From the NCBI RefSeq assembly GCF_014649735.1, contig NZ_BMTP01000006.1:124001-188000 (forward strand): 64,000 bases of DNA, in the 5' to 3' direction. A model generated the notes under the pieces. The model saw only the letters and a program-made list of their open reading frames with translations. It ran no database searches and was not told where the DNA came from. Shown here piece after piece: positions 6,809 to 14,793 of this stretch. Positions within the stretch are counted from its first letter, which is position 1; each line of letters begins with the position of its first letter. The DNA comes from Streptomyces lavendofoliae (GTDB lineage Bacteria > Actinomycetota > Actinomycetes > Streptomycetales > Streptomycetaceae). Made by a program: the position numbers and the translations under genes.

Positions 6809-8248
6809 ATGCCCCTGAACCCCGTGGACCGGTCCCGGCACGGCACGCGGCACAGCCGCGACCTCCAGCTCAACCCGCTCTTCAGCCGGGAGCCCGTCAC
6901 GGTCCCCCGTCACGCGCTGCCCGACGGGGCCATGGATCCGGACACCGCCTACCAGCTGGTGCACGACGAGCTGATGCTCGACGGCAACGCCCGGCTCAAC
7001 CTGGCGACCTTCGTCAGCACGTGGGCGGAGCCGCAGGCGCAGCGCCTGATGGCCGAATGCGCCGACAAGAACATGATCGACAAGGACGAGTATCCGCAGA
7101 CGGCGGAGCTGGAGACGCGGTGCGTGCACATGCTGGCCCGCCTCTGGCACGCCCCCGACCCCGACCGGGTGATGGGCTGCTCGACCACGGGGTCGAGCGA
7201 GGCGGCGATGCTGGCCGGGCTGGCGCTCAAACGGCGGTGGCAGCACCGGCGCAGGGCGGCGGGGAAGCCGGTGGACCGGCCCAACCTGGTGATGGGCGTC
7301 AACGTCCAGATCTGCTGGGAAAAGTTCGCCGACTACTTCGAGGTGGAGCCCCGTTACGTCCCCATGGACGGCGACCGGTACCACCTGACGCCGGAGACCG
7401 CCGTCGGGCTGTGCGACGAGAACACCATCGGGGTCGTCGCGGTGCTGGGCTCGACGTTCGACGGCAGCTACGAGCCCGTCGCGGAGATCGCGGCCGCTCT
7501 GGACGCCTTCGAGGCGCGTACGGGCCTCGACGTACCCGTCCATGTGGACGGCGCCTCCGGGGCCATGATCGCCCCGTTCGTCGACCCCGCTCTGGAGTGG
7601 GACTTCCGGGTGCCGCGGGTCGCGTCGATCAACACGTCGGGGCACAAGTACGGCCTGGTCATGCCGGGGGTCGGCTGGGCGCTGTGGCGGGACGCCGACG
7701 CGCTCCCGGACGACCTGGTCTTCCACGTCAACTACCTGGGCGGCGACATGCCGACCTTCGCGCTGAACTTCTCCCGGCCCGGTGCGCAGGTGGTCGCGCA
7801 GTACTACACCTTCCTGCGGCTGGGTTTCGACGGCTACCGCCGGGTCCAGCAGACCTGCCGGGACGTCGCGACGCGGCTGGCGGCGCGCATCGCCGAACTC
7901 GGGCCGTTCGAGCTGATCACGGACGGCGGTCAGGCACCGGTGTTCGCCTTCAGGATCCGGGAGGGAGTGGGGACGTACAGCGTCTACGACGTGTCCGCGG
8001 CGCTGCGGGAGCGCGGCTGGCTCGTGCCCGCCTACACCTTCCCCGAGAACCGCACCGACCTGGAGGTGCTGCGCATCGTCGTGCGCAACGGCTTCGGGCA
8101 CGACCTGGCGGACCTGCTCCTGGACGACCTGCGCCGCGTCCTGGCACGGCTGGAGCGCCAGCCCGGCCCGCAGCGGGACGCCGACGACGCGGGCGGATTC
8201 GCCCACGGCGCCGAGACCAAGGATCCGAGGCGGCCCGGGAGGCGCTGA
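6809..8248 (+). CDS. gadB: glutamate decarboxylase
   Basis: A 479-residue PLP-dependent group II decarboxylase converting L-glutamate to 4-aminobutyrate. The PLP lysine is K280 in NTSGHKYGLV; HVDGASGAMIAPF carries the Asp that contacts the pyridine ring; CSTTGSSEAAMLAGLA is the cofactor phosphate-binding region; and FRVPRVASIN matches the GAD family. The long N-terminal segment with PRHALPDGAMDPDTAYQLVHDELMLDG is typical of bacterial GAD. Start ATG 6809 has GGAAGG 10 bases upstream. The next gene, 48 bases downstream, is a glutamine amidotransferase, giving a glutamate/glutamine-linked pair. The C-terminus carries an unusual charged tail of about 30 residues. Confidence 0.93.
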   Translation: MPLNPVDRSRHGTRHSRDLQLNPLFSREPVTVPRHALPDGAMDPDTAYQLVHDELMLDGNARLNLATFVSTWAEPQAQRLMAECADKNMIDKDEYPQTAELETRCVHMLARLWHAPDPDRVMGCSTTGSSEAAMLAGLALKRRWQHRRRAAGKPVDRPNLVMGVNVQICWEKFADYFEVEPRYVPMDGDRYHLTPETAVGLCDENTIGVVAVLGSTFDGSYEPVAEIAAALDAFEARTGLDVPVHVDGASGAMIAPFVDPALEWDFRVPRVASINTSGHKYGLVMPGVGWALWRDADALPDDLVFHVNYLGGDMPTFALNFSRPGAQVVAQYYTFLRLGFDGYRRVQQTCRDVATRLAARIAELGPFELITDGGQAPVFAFRIREGVGTYSVYDVSAALRERGWLVPAYTFPENRTDLEVLRIVVRNGFGHDLADLLLDDLRRVLARLERQPGPQRDADDAGGFAHGAETKDPRRPGRR

Positions 8249-8296
8249 GCACGGGCGCCGCCGTCCGCCGAGGGCCGTCGAGAAAGGAATTCCCGC

Positions 8297-9166
8297 ATGT
8301 GCCGACTGTTCGGGCTGAGCAGCGCCCCGCGGCGCACCCATGCCACGTTCTGGCTGCTGGACGCCCCGGACAGCCTCCGGGACCAGAGCCGGCACGACCC
8401 GGACGGCACCGGCCTCGGGTACTTCGACGCCGACGGCACCGCGCGGGTCGACAAGGCGCCCATCGCCGCGTACCGCGACCGCGCCTTCGCCGAGGAGGCC
8501 AGGCGGGTCCGCTCCGCCACGTTCCTGGCCCATGTGCGGTTCGCCTCGACCGGTGCCCTGGAGACCCGCAACACGCACCCCTTCCTCCAGGACGGGCGGC
8601 TGTTCGCCCACAACGGGGTCATCGAGGACCCGGAGGCGATCGACGCGGAGCTGGGCGAGGACCGTGCGCTGGTGACCGGGGACACCGACTCGGAGCGGTT
8701 CTTCGCGCTGATCACCCGGAGCGTACGGGCCCACGACGGCGATGTCGCCGCCGGGCTCGAGGCGGCGGCCCGCTGGGTCGCCCGCCACCTGCCGCTCTTC
8801 GCCCTCAACCTGATCGTGACGACGCGCGACGAGCTGTGGGCCCTGCGCTACCCGGACACGCACCGCCTCTATGTCCTGCACCGCCCGGCCGGCGGCCACC
8901 ACGGCGACCGGCACCTCGACCACAGCGGCGCGCAGGGCCGGATGCGCGTCCACTCAGCGGAGCTGACCGGCGCCCCGGCGGTCGTCGTCGCCAGCGAGCG
9001 CATGGACGACAACCCCCACTGGCGGCTCATGGAACCGGGTGAGCTGCTCCACGTCGGGGCGGACCTGGGCGTCACGAGCCGCATCGCCGTCCCCGACCGC
9101 CCGGCGCACGAACTGGGCCTGGCGGATCTGCGCCCCACGGCGGCGGCGTCGCAGTCGGCCGGCTAG
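8297..9166 (+). CDS. class II glutamine amidotransferase
   Basis: A 289-residue Ntn-type glutaminase domain protein of the GATase_4/EgtC-like group. The nucleophile is Cys2 exposed after Met removal (MCRLFGLSS), and the glutaminase pocket is seen in FLAHVRFASTGALETRNTHPF, FAHNGVIEDPEAID and TGDTDSERFFALI. No synthase domain is attached, so it either supplies ammonia to a partner or hydrolyses a gamma-glutamyl amide. AAAGGAA precedes the ATG by 9 bases. Its position behind gadB suggests joint expression and a role in glutamine-to-glutamate-to-GABA metabolism; that link is inference. The TAG stop abuts a degenerate MITE-like end. Confidence 0.88.
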   Translation: MCRLFGLSSAPRRTHATFWLLDAPDSLRDQSRHDPDGTGLGYFDADGTARVDKAPIAAYRDRAFAEEARRVRSATFLAHVRFASTGALETRNTHPFLQDGRLFAHNGVIEDPEAIDAELGEDRALVTGDTDSERFFALITRSVRAHDGDVAAGLEAAARWVARHLPLFALNLIVTTRDELWALRYPDTHRLYVLHRPAGGHHGDRHLDHSGAQGRMRVHSAELTGAPAVVVASERMDDNPHWRLMEPGELLHVGADLGVTSRIAVPDRPAHELGLADLRPTAAASQSAG

Positions 9167-9310
9167 GACCTGTCCTGCCGATCCGCTCCGGCCCGGCCCG
9201 GAGCCGCCCGGAGCCGGAGCCGGAGCCGGATGACGAGGGCGGCGAGCCTGACCATGCCGGCCGTGAACCGACGAAGACGTCCCCCGCGCCTGATCGTGAC
9301 GCCAGGGCCT
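9165..9310. mobile_element. degenerate MITE-like remnant
   Basis: A 19-base left end (AGGACCTGTCCTGCCGATC, 9165-9183) matches 14 of 19 positions the reverse complement of a right end at 9292-9310 (GATCGTGACGCCAGGGCCT). Both resemble the terminal repeats of the 180-bp element at 46813-46992. It carries no gene and starts inside the stop codon of the preceding gene. Low confidence because GC-rich spacers produce chance matches. Confidence 0.3.
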
Positions 9311-9667
9311 GACGGACGGACAGCGACTACGCGGCTCTCGATGCGTGGCTGCGGCGGCCGGGGTGATCTCGGCTCGCGGGGCCGGGACGATGCCGGTGGG
9401 TGTCTTCGCGGGCCGGCGCCCTCACCGAGCCCCGCATCCGTTGCACCTGTCTGGGCCGCGGCCGGCTGTCTCCCGGCACCGTGGCACCGAGGCGTGTGCG
9501 GAGGCGGCCTGCGCGTACGACGCGGCGCGGCCCGTACCGGGCGGCGCGTAGCGGACACCCCGGCCCGTACGGCCCGGCCCGGTCCGGCGCGTACGGGCAG
9601 GGCGGCGCGGGGCGCGCACGCGCCGGTGCCGACGGCTCCGGCGCGGCCGTGGGCTCGCCCGGCGCCG
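9311..9667. other. intergenic region without a recognisable gene
   Basis: GC-rich sequence with imperfect repeats of the type GGCCCGTACGG/GGCGCGTACGGG near 9560-9600. All open frames here look like compositional shadows (Arg/Pro/Gly-rich). It separates the amidotransferase from a convergent small gene; I see no convincing RNA or terminator. Confidence 0.35.
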
Positions 9668-9862
9668 TCAGGAGGCGGAGTCGCCCCGGCGGTGCCGGGC
9701 GTTCTGCACCGACTCCTGGCCGGTCCTGCTGGGCGTGAGGGTGTCCGCCGCTTCCTTGTCGTGTTCGTCGGGCCCCCCGTCGTCGAGCCGCAGCTCGGCT
9801 TCCTCGAACTCGTCCAGTACCTCTTCGGCGGCGGTCTCGGGCTGGTGGTCGCGGTCCTTCAT
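9668..9862 (-). CDS. small acidic hypothetical protein
   Basis: A 64-residue, strongly acidic and hydrophilic protein without membrane segments; the central part contains a Glu-rich amphipathic stretch ([20 protein letters not shown]) likely to form one long helix. The start is well supported: GGAGAG lies 4 bases before the ATG on the minus strand. Small acidic proteins of this kind are scattered through Streptomyces genomes, but I cannot assign a family or function. Confidence 0.65.
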   Translation of the reverse strand: MKDRDHQPETAAEEVLDEFEEAELRLDDGGPDEHDKEAADTLTPSRTGQESVQNARHRRGDSAS

Positions 9863-10719
9863 GTCTCTCCTTCACCCGGCTTCACTGGTGTCTCCCGACT
9901 TCCTCGCCACCCGGTGCTTTACACCCCTGGTCACGCCTCCGGCGTCGTCGGTGCGCCCGGGCGGTCGCGGCCCGCCCCGCGCCTCGGCCGGGTCGGGGGC
10001 CGGGCCGGCCGACCTCCTCCCGACCCGCGGGGCACTGCCGTCGAGAGGCCGATGGACGGGATTCGGACACGGTGGACCGCTGGGCGAACGGGAGCGATCG
10101 GCGCATAAGGACGCCCGCCGGGGTCCTCCGCCGGCCGCCTCCGGCCCCTCGGTACCGCCGGCGCGCCGGGCCGCCGCCGCCCGGGGGCCGGAGCCGGCCG
10201 TCACGGGTGCCGGTTGCGGGAGCCACTGCAACGCCGGCCGCCGTGCAGGCGCGCCGGCACCCGGCGAAGCGGACTGATTCGGTCCGGTCGGGGGCGCCCG
10301 CCTCCATCCCCCGGTTGAACGCTGAACAGCGTCGAACGGGTCGTTCGACGGCCGGCCACGCCCCCGCTCCCCCGCCCGGCCCGCCGGACGCCGGCCGGGT
10401 CACCGGACGGGCCGGTGAACGCTCAGCAAACGTTTCCCCGCTTTGCTCCCCGCCCCTCCGGACACCCCGGCCGACCGGCCGCGGCACCGCCCCGCCGGGC
10501 ACCCGCGATCCCTCGACCGACCGCTCGAGCACGCCCGGCCCGACCGACGCGCGTAGCGCGGCCAAAAGGCGATCTTGCCCGGGCAGCCGACCGGAGCCCA
10601 GGATTCCTAGCGCGCCGCTTGTCAGGCACATGCCGGTCACCCCCCGTCGTGAGCCGGCTTCCGGCGCCCTGTCGGGCCCGCCCACCCAGCGGGCCACGGA
10701 TCCCCCACCGGAGGATGCA
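9863..10719. other. 857-base intergenic region upstream of the protease gene
   Basis: No open frame here looks like a real gene. It includes the promoter of the minus-strand acidic protein at the left and the leader of the protease at the right. Notable items are a TGCCCGGGCA palindrome near 10576 and closely spaced GAAC motifs at 10315-10345 (TTGAACGCTGAACAGCGTCG), which could be binding sites. The length is unusual for a single protease promoter. Confidence 0.35.
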
Positions 10720-11637
10720 GTGAACTTCAAGCGCTTCACCCCCCTCGGCGGCATCGCGAGAGGCGCCCGGCTGACCGCCGTGGCCGCCGCCCTCCTGACC
10801 GCCTCCGCGCTTGCGGCCCCGAGCGCCGGCGCCGCCCCGGTCGACGGCGCGCGCACCACCGCCGCCCAGCTGGCCGAGGCGAGCGACGCCGTCCTCGGCG
10901 CCGACGTCCCGGGCACCGCCTGGTACACGGACACCAAGACCGGCAAGCTCGTCGTCACGGCGGACTCCACGGTGTCCGCCGCCGAGCTGGCCCGCATCAA
11001 GGAGGCCGCCGGAAGCCGCGCCGGCGCGCTCGAGATCAAGCGCACGCCGGGCACGTTCAACAAGCTCATAGCGGGCGGCCAGGCCATCTACGCGGGCGGC
11101 GGGCGCTGCTCGCTCGGCTTCAACGTCCGCAGCGGCAGCACCTACTACGCCCTGACGGCCGGTCACTGCACCAACATCGGAAGCACCTGGTACACCAACT
11201 CGGCGAACACCACCGTGCTCGGCACCCGCACAGGATCCAGCTTCCCCAACAACGACTACGGCATCATCCGTCACTCCAACGCCTCGGCGGCGGACGGCCG
11301 CGTGTACCTGTACAACGGCAGCTACCGTGACATCACGGCCGCGGGCAACGCCTCCGTCGGCCAGTCCGTCCAGCGCAGCGGCAGCACCACCGGTCTGCGC
11401 GGCGGTACGGTCACCGGTCTCAACGCGACCGTCAACTACGGCAACGGTGACATCGTCTACGGCATGATCCAGACCAACGTCTGCGCCGAGCCCGGCGACA
11501 GCGGCGGCGCCCTGTTCTCGGGCACCACCGCGCTGGGCCTCACCTCCGGCGGCAGCGGCAACTGCTCCAGCGGCGGCACCACGTTCTTCCAGCCGGTCAC
11601 CGAGGCGCTGAGCGCCTACGGCGTGAGCGTCTTCTAA
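10720..11637 (+). CDS. secreted streptogrisin-like serine protease (S1E)
   Basis: A 305-residue pre-pro-protease. Signal peptide ([21 protein letters not shown]), a propeptide of about 75 residues containing the alpha-lytic-type pro region ([20 protein letters not shown]), then a mature chymotrypsin-fold domain starting near [17 protein letters not shown]. The catalytic triad is H149 (TAGHC), D179 (NNDYGI) and S261 (GDSGG), with cysteines placed as in Streptomyces griseus proteases A and B. Start GTG 10720 has GGAGG 6 bases upstream; the long upstream open frame is not part of the protein. It is monocistronic, with a strong terminator directly after it. Confidence 0.95.
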   Translation: MNFKRFTPLGGIARGARLTAVAAALLTASALAAPSAGAAPVDGARTTAAQLAEASDAVLGADVPGTAWYTDTKTGKLVVTADSTVSAAELARIKEAAGSRAGALEIKRTPGTFNKLIAGGQAIYAGGGRCSLGFNVRSGSTYYALTAGHCTNIGSTWYTNSANTTVLGTRTGSSFPNNDYGIIRHSNASAADGRVYLYNGSYRDITAAGNASVGQSVQRSGSTTGLRGGTVTGLNATVNYGNGDIVYGMIQTNVCAEPGDSGGALFSGTTALGLTSGGSGNCSSGGTTFFQPVTEALSAYGVSVF

Positions 11638-11660
11638 GCACCCGCGCACAGCGCGTCCCA

Positions 11661-11696
11661 TCGGCGGTCCGCCTCCCGGCGGACCGCCGATTCTTT
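11661..11696 (+). terminator. strong terminator after protease gene
   Basis: TCGGCGGTCCGCC (11661-11673) pairs perfectly with GGCGGACCGCCGA (11678-11690) across a four-base loop, followed by TTCTTTG. It starts 23 bases after the protease stop. Confidence 0.85.
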
Positions 11697-11903
11697 GTCC
11701 CGGTGCAGGAAGAAGTTCCCGAAGCCCCCGCGAAAGGGGTTACGCAACCGGACCGGGCCCGCTAACTTCACTGCACCGAACCGGTCATGAGCCGTGACCG
11801 GCGCTCTTCCGGCGCGACGGCGCGCGCCTGTGCTCCCTCCTGCGTTCTCCCCGCGGTCCCACACCCCTGGCCGCGGGCTTCCCCACCGTCCCGGGAGACT
11901 CCT

Positions 11904-14774
11904 GTGCGCACAAGACCGGAACGACCCCGCCGGAAGCCGGCCCTCCTCCTCGCCGCGGTGCTCGCGGCGGGCTTCCTCACCCCCGCGACCACGGCCGCCA
12001 CCGCCGCCGCGCCCCCGGCGCCGGCCCGGGCTCACGCCCCCGCTCCCGCCGCCGTCGCGGCGGAGGAGTTCCAGCAGGTCACCCTCGCCAAGGGCGTGGC
12101 CGAGACGGGCGAGCCGATGACCATGGCGGTCCTCCCCGACCGCTCGGTCCTGCACACCTCGCGCGACGGCACCCTGCGGATCACCGACGCCGCGGGCACG
12201 ACCAGGGTGTCGGGCAGACTGGACGTGTACTCCCACGACGAGGAGGGCCTCCAGGGCGTCGGCGTGGACCCGGGCTTCGCCACCAACCGCCACGTCTACT
12301 TGTACTACGCGCCCAAGCTGTCCACCCCGGCCGGTGACGCCCCCGGGGACGGCACGGCCGCCGACTTCGCTCCCTTCGACGGGGTGAACCGACTGTCGCG
12401 GTTCGTGCTCCGCACGGACGGCACCCTCGACCCGGCCAGCGAGCGGAAGGTCCTCGACGTGCCCGCCTCACGCGGGATCTGCTGCCACGTGGGCGGCGAC
12501 ATCGACTTCGACGCCCAGGGCAACCTGTACCTGTCGACCGGTGACGACTCCAACCCCTTCGCCTCCGACGGATACACGCCGATCGACGAACGCGCCTCCC
12601 GCAACCCCGCGTACGACGCCCAGCGTTCGGCGGGCAACACCAACGACCTGCGCGGCAAGGTGCTGCGGATCAAGGTGAACGCGGACGGCTCGTACTCCGT
12701 CCCCACCGGCAACCTGTTCGCCCCCGGCACCGCGAGGACCCGGCCCGAGATCTACGCCATGGGCTTCCGCAACCCGTTCCGGATGAGCGTCGACAAGCCC
12801 ACGGGCATCGTCTACGTCGGGGACTACGGCCCCGACGCCGGCACCGCCAGCCCCACCCGCGGCCCGGCCGGCCAGGTCGAGTTCAACCGCGTCACCAGGG
12901 CCGGCAACTACGGCTGGCCCTACTGCACGGGTAAGAACGACGCCTACGGCGACCACGACTTCGCCACCGGCGCGACCGGCGGCAGGTTCGACTGCGCCGC
13001 GCCGAGGAACACCTCGCCGCGCAACACCGGCCTCACCGACCTGCCGCCGGCGCAGCCCGCGTGGATCCCGTACGACGGAGGCTCCGTACCGGAGTTCGGC
13101 AGCGGCTCGGAGTCGCCCATGGGCGGGCCGGTCTACCGCTACGACGCCGCCTCCACGTCCCCGGTCAAGTTCCCGCAGAGCCATGACGGGAACTTCTTCG
13201 CCGGCGAGTTCGGCCGCAAGTGGATCAAACGCATCGCCCAGGGCACCGACGGCACGGTCCAGTCCATCAACGCCTTCCCCTGGAACGGCACCCAGGTGAT
13301 GGACATGGCCTTCGGGCCGGACGGGGCCCTGTACGTACTGGACTACGGCACCGGCTACTTCAACGGCGACGCCAACTCGGCGCTGTACCGCGTCGAGCAC
13401 GTCACCGCGGGCCGCTCCCCCGTCGCCCAGGCCACGGCGAACCGCACCTCGGGGCAGGCGCCGCTGACCGTGGCGTTCTCCTCGGCCGGCAGCTCCGACC
13501 CGGACGGCGACCCGCTGACGTACGCCTGGAGGTTCGGCGACGGCGCGGGCTCCACGGCCGCGAACCCGTCGCACACGTACACCGCCAACGGGCAGTACAC
13601 CGCGACCGTCACCGTCTCGGACGGCACCGGACGCAGCGCCACCGCCTCCCTGCAGGTCACCGTGGGCAACACCGCGCCGACCGTGCGGCTGGAGCTGCCG
13701 GCCGACGGGCGGATCATCGACCCGGGCGCCGCCGTTCCGTTCCGGGTCACCGTGACCGACCCGGAGGACGGGACGATCGACTGCTCGAAGGTCAAGGTCA
13801 CCTTCATCGTCGGGCACGACAGCCACGGCCACCCGCAGACCTCCGCGACCGGCTGCTCCGGCACCGTGCAGACCATCGCGGACGGCGAGCACGACCCCAA
13901 CGCGAACATCTTCGGCGTCTGGGACGCCGAGTACACCGACAAGGGGGCGGGCGGACAGCCCGCGCTGACCGCGCACGACCAGCACATCAGCCAGCCCAGC
14001 CACCGGCAGGCCGAGCACTTCGGCGGCTCCTCGGGCGTCCAGGTCGTCACCCACGCGCCCGCCCACGGCGGCCGGACGGTCGGGCACATCGAGAACGGCG
14101 ACTGGATCTCGTTCACGCCGTACGCGCTCGACGACGCCACCCGGTTCACCGCGCGGGTCTCCTCCGCCGGCACCGGCGGCACCCTGGAGGTACGGGCCGG
14201 CTCACCCACCGGAACCCTGCTGGGTACGGCGGCGGTGCCGGTGACGGGCGGCTGGGAGACCTTCCAGGACGTCTCCACCGCGCTCTCGAACCGCCCGGCC
14301 GGTACGACGACGCTGTACCTCGTCTTCAGGGGCGGGGCCGGCTCGCTGTTCGACGTGGACGACTTCCGGCTCACCACCGGCAGCGCCGGTCCCCGGACGG
14401 GTGCGGTGAGGGGGGTGAACGGCAAGTGCGCCGACGTCGCCGGCGGGGCGAGCACCGACGGCACCCACATCCAGCTGTGGACCTGCGCCACCGTCCCCGC
14501 CCAGCAATGGACCCTCCCCGGCGACGGCACCCTGCACGCCCTCGGCAAATGCCTCGACATCAGCGGCGGCGCCACCACCGACGGCACCAGGATCCAGCTC
14601 TGGACCTGCAACGGCACCACCGCCCAGCAATGGACCCCCCACACCGACGGCACCCTGCGCAACCCCCGCTCCGGCAAATGCCTCGACGCCGAAGGCGCCA
14701 CCTGGAACGACGGCACCCGCCTGCACCTGTGGACCTGCCACACCGGACCCAACCAGAAATGGACCCTGCCGTAG
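11904..14774 (+). CDS. secreted sugar dehydrogenase with PKD, CBM6 and ricin-type lectin domains
   Basis: A 956-residue exported modular enzyme. Signal peptide (residues 12-32), a glucose/sorbosone dehydrogenase-type beta-propeller at about 60-500 (DEEGLQGVGVDPGF, DLRGKVLRIKVNADGSY, YAMGFRNPFRMSVD, GAGNYGWPYC-like AGNYGWPYCTG, FGPDGALYVLDYG), a PKD domain at about 505-587 (YAWRFGDG, PSHTYTANGQYTATVTVSDG), a region ending in a CBM6-like jelly roll at about 697-825 (IENGDWISFTPYALD), and a ricin B trefoil at 831-956 with QLWTC/QxW repeats. Members use PQQ or related cofactors to oxidise sugars. GTG 11904 has GGGAG 6 bases upstream. A 19-base gap to the next gene indicates an operon. Confidence 0.9.
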   Translation: MRTRPERPRRKPALLLAAVLAAGFLTPATTAATAAAPPAPARAHAPAPAAVAAEEFQQVTLAKGVAETGEPMTMAVLPDRSVLHTSRDGTLRITDAAGTTRVSGRLDVYSHDEEGLQGVGVDPGFATNRHVYLYYAPKLSTPAGDAPGDGTAADFAPFDGVNRLSRFVLRTDGTLDPASERKVLDVPASRGICCHVGGDIDFDAQGNLYLSTGDDSNPFASDGYTPIDERASRNPAYDAQRSAGNTNDLRGKVLRIKVNADGSYSVPTGNLFAPGTARTRPEIYAMGFRNPFRMSVDKPTGIVYVGDYGPDAGTASPTRGPAGQVEFNRVTRAGNYGWPYCTGKNDAYGDHDFATGATGGRFDCAAPRNTSPRNTGLTDLPPAQPAWIPYDGGSVPEFGSGSESPMGGPVYRYDAASTSPVKFPQSHDGNFFAGEFGRKWIKRIAQGTDGTVQSINAFPWNGTQVMDMAFGPDGALYVLDYGTGYFNGDANSALYRVEHVTAGRSPVAQATANRTSGQAPLTVAFSSAGSSDPDGDPLTYAWRFGDGAGSTAANPSHTYTANGQYTATVTVSDGTGRSATASLQVTVGNTAPTVRLELPADGRIIDPGAAVPFRVTVTDPEDGTIDCSKVKVTFIVGHDSHGHPQTSATGCSGTVQTIADGEHDPNANIFGVWDAEYTDKGAGGQPALTAHDQHISQPSHRQAEHFGGSSGVQVVTHAPAHGGRTVGHIENGDWISFTPYALDDATRFTARVSSAGTGGTLEVRAGSPTGTLLGTAAVPVTGGWETFQDVSTALSNRPAGTTTLYLVFRGGAGSLFDVDDFRLTTGSAGPRTGAVRGVNGKCADVAGGASTDGTHIQLWTCATVPAQQWTLPGDGTLHALGKCLDISGGATTDGTRIQLWTCNGTTAQQWTPHTDGTLRNPRSGKCLDAEGATWNDGTRLHLWTCHTGPNQKWTLP
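14386..14774 (+). repeat. 389-bp direct repeat, copy 1 (ricin-lectin module)
   Basis: This segment and 16163-16551 align without gaps over 389 bp, up to and including the stop codons. I count four differences in the lectin-coding part, plus three changes in the last six bases (CCGTAG versus CCCTGA). All four lectin differences change the amino acid (Gln/Arg, His/Arg, Lys/Gln, Thr/Ala). The identity is far higher than between any other parts of the two genes. Confidence 0.95.
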
Positions 14775-14793
14775 CAGGAGAGGAGGCGTAACC

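Noticed and set aside
6544..9042. Open frame of 832 codons on the plus strand
   Set aside because: It reads through gadB and the amidotransferase in another frame with the Arg/Gly/Ala bias of a GC-rich shadow; the same applies to other long overlapping frames such as 6332-8953 minus, 34784-39025 minus and 49738-51507 minus.
9872..10231. 119-codon minus-strand ORF in the protease leader
   Set aside because: Low-complexity Ala/Gly/Arg/Pro composition, no ribosome binding site and no recognisable fold.
10072..10719. Extended N-terminus of the protease
   Set aside because: The signal peptide starts at GTG 10720 with GGAGG before it; upstream codons are composition-driven.
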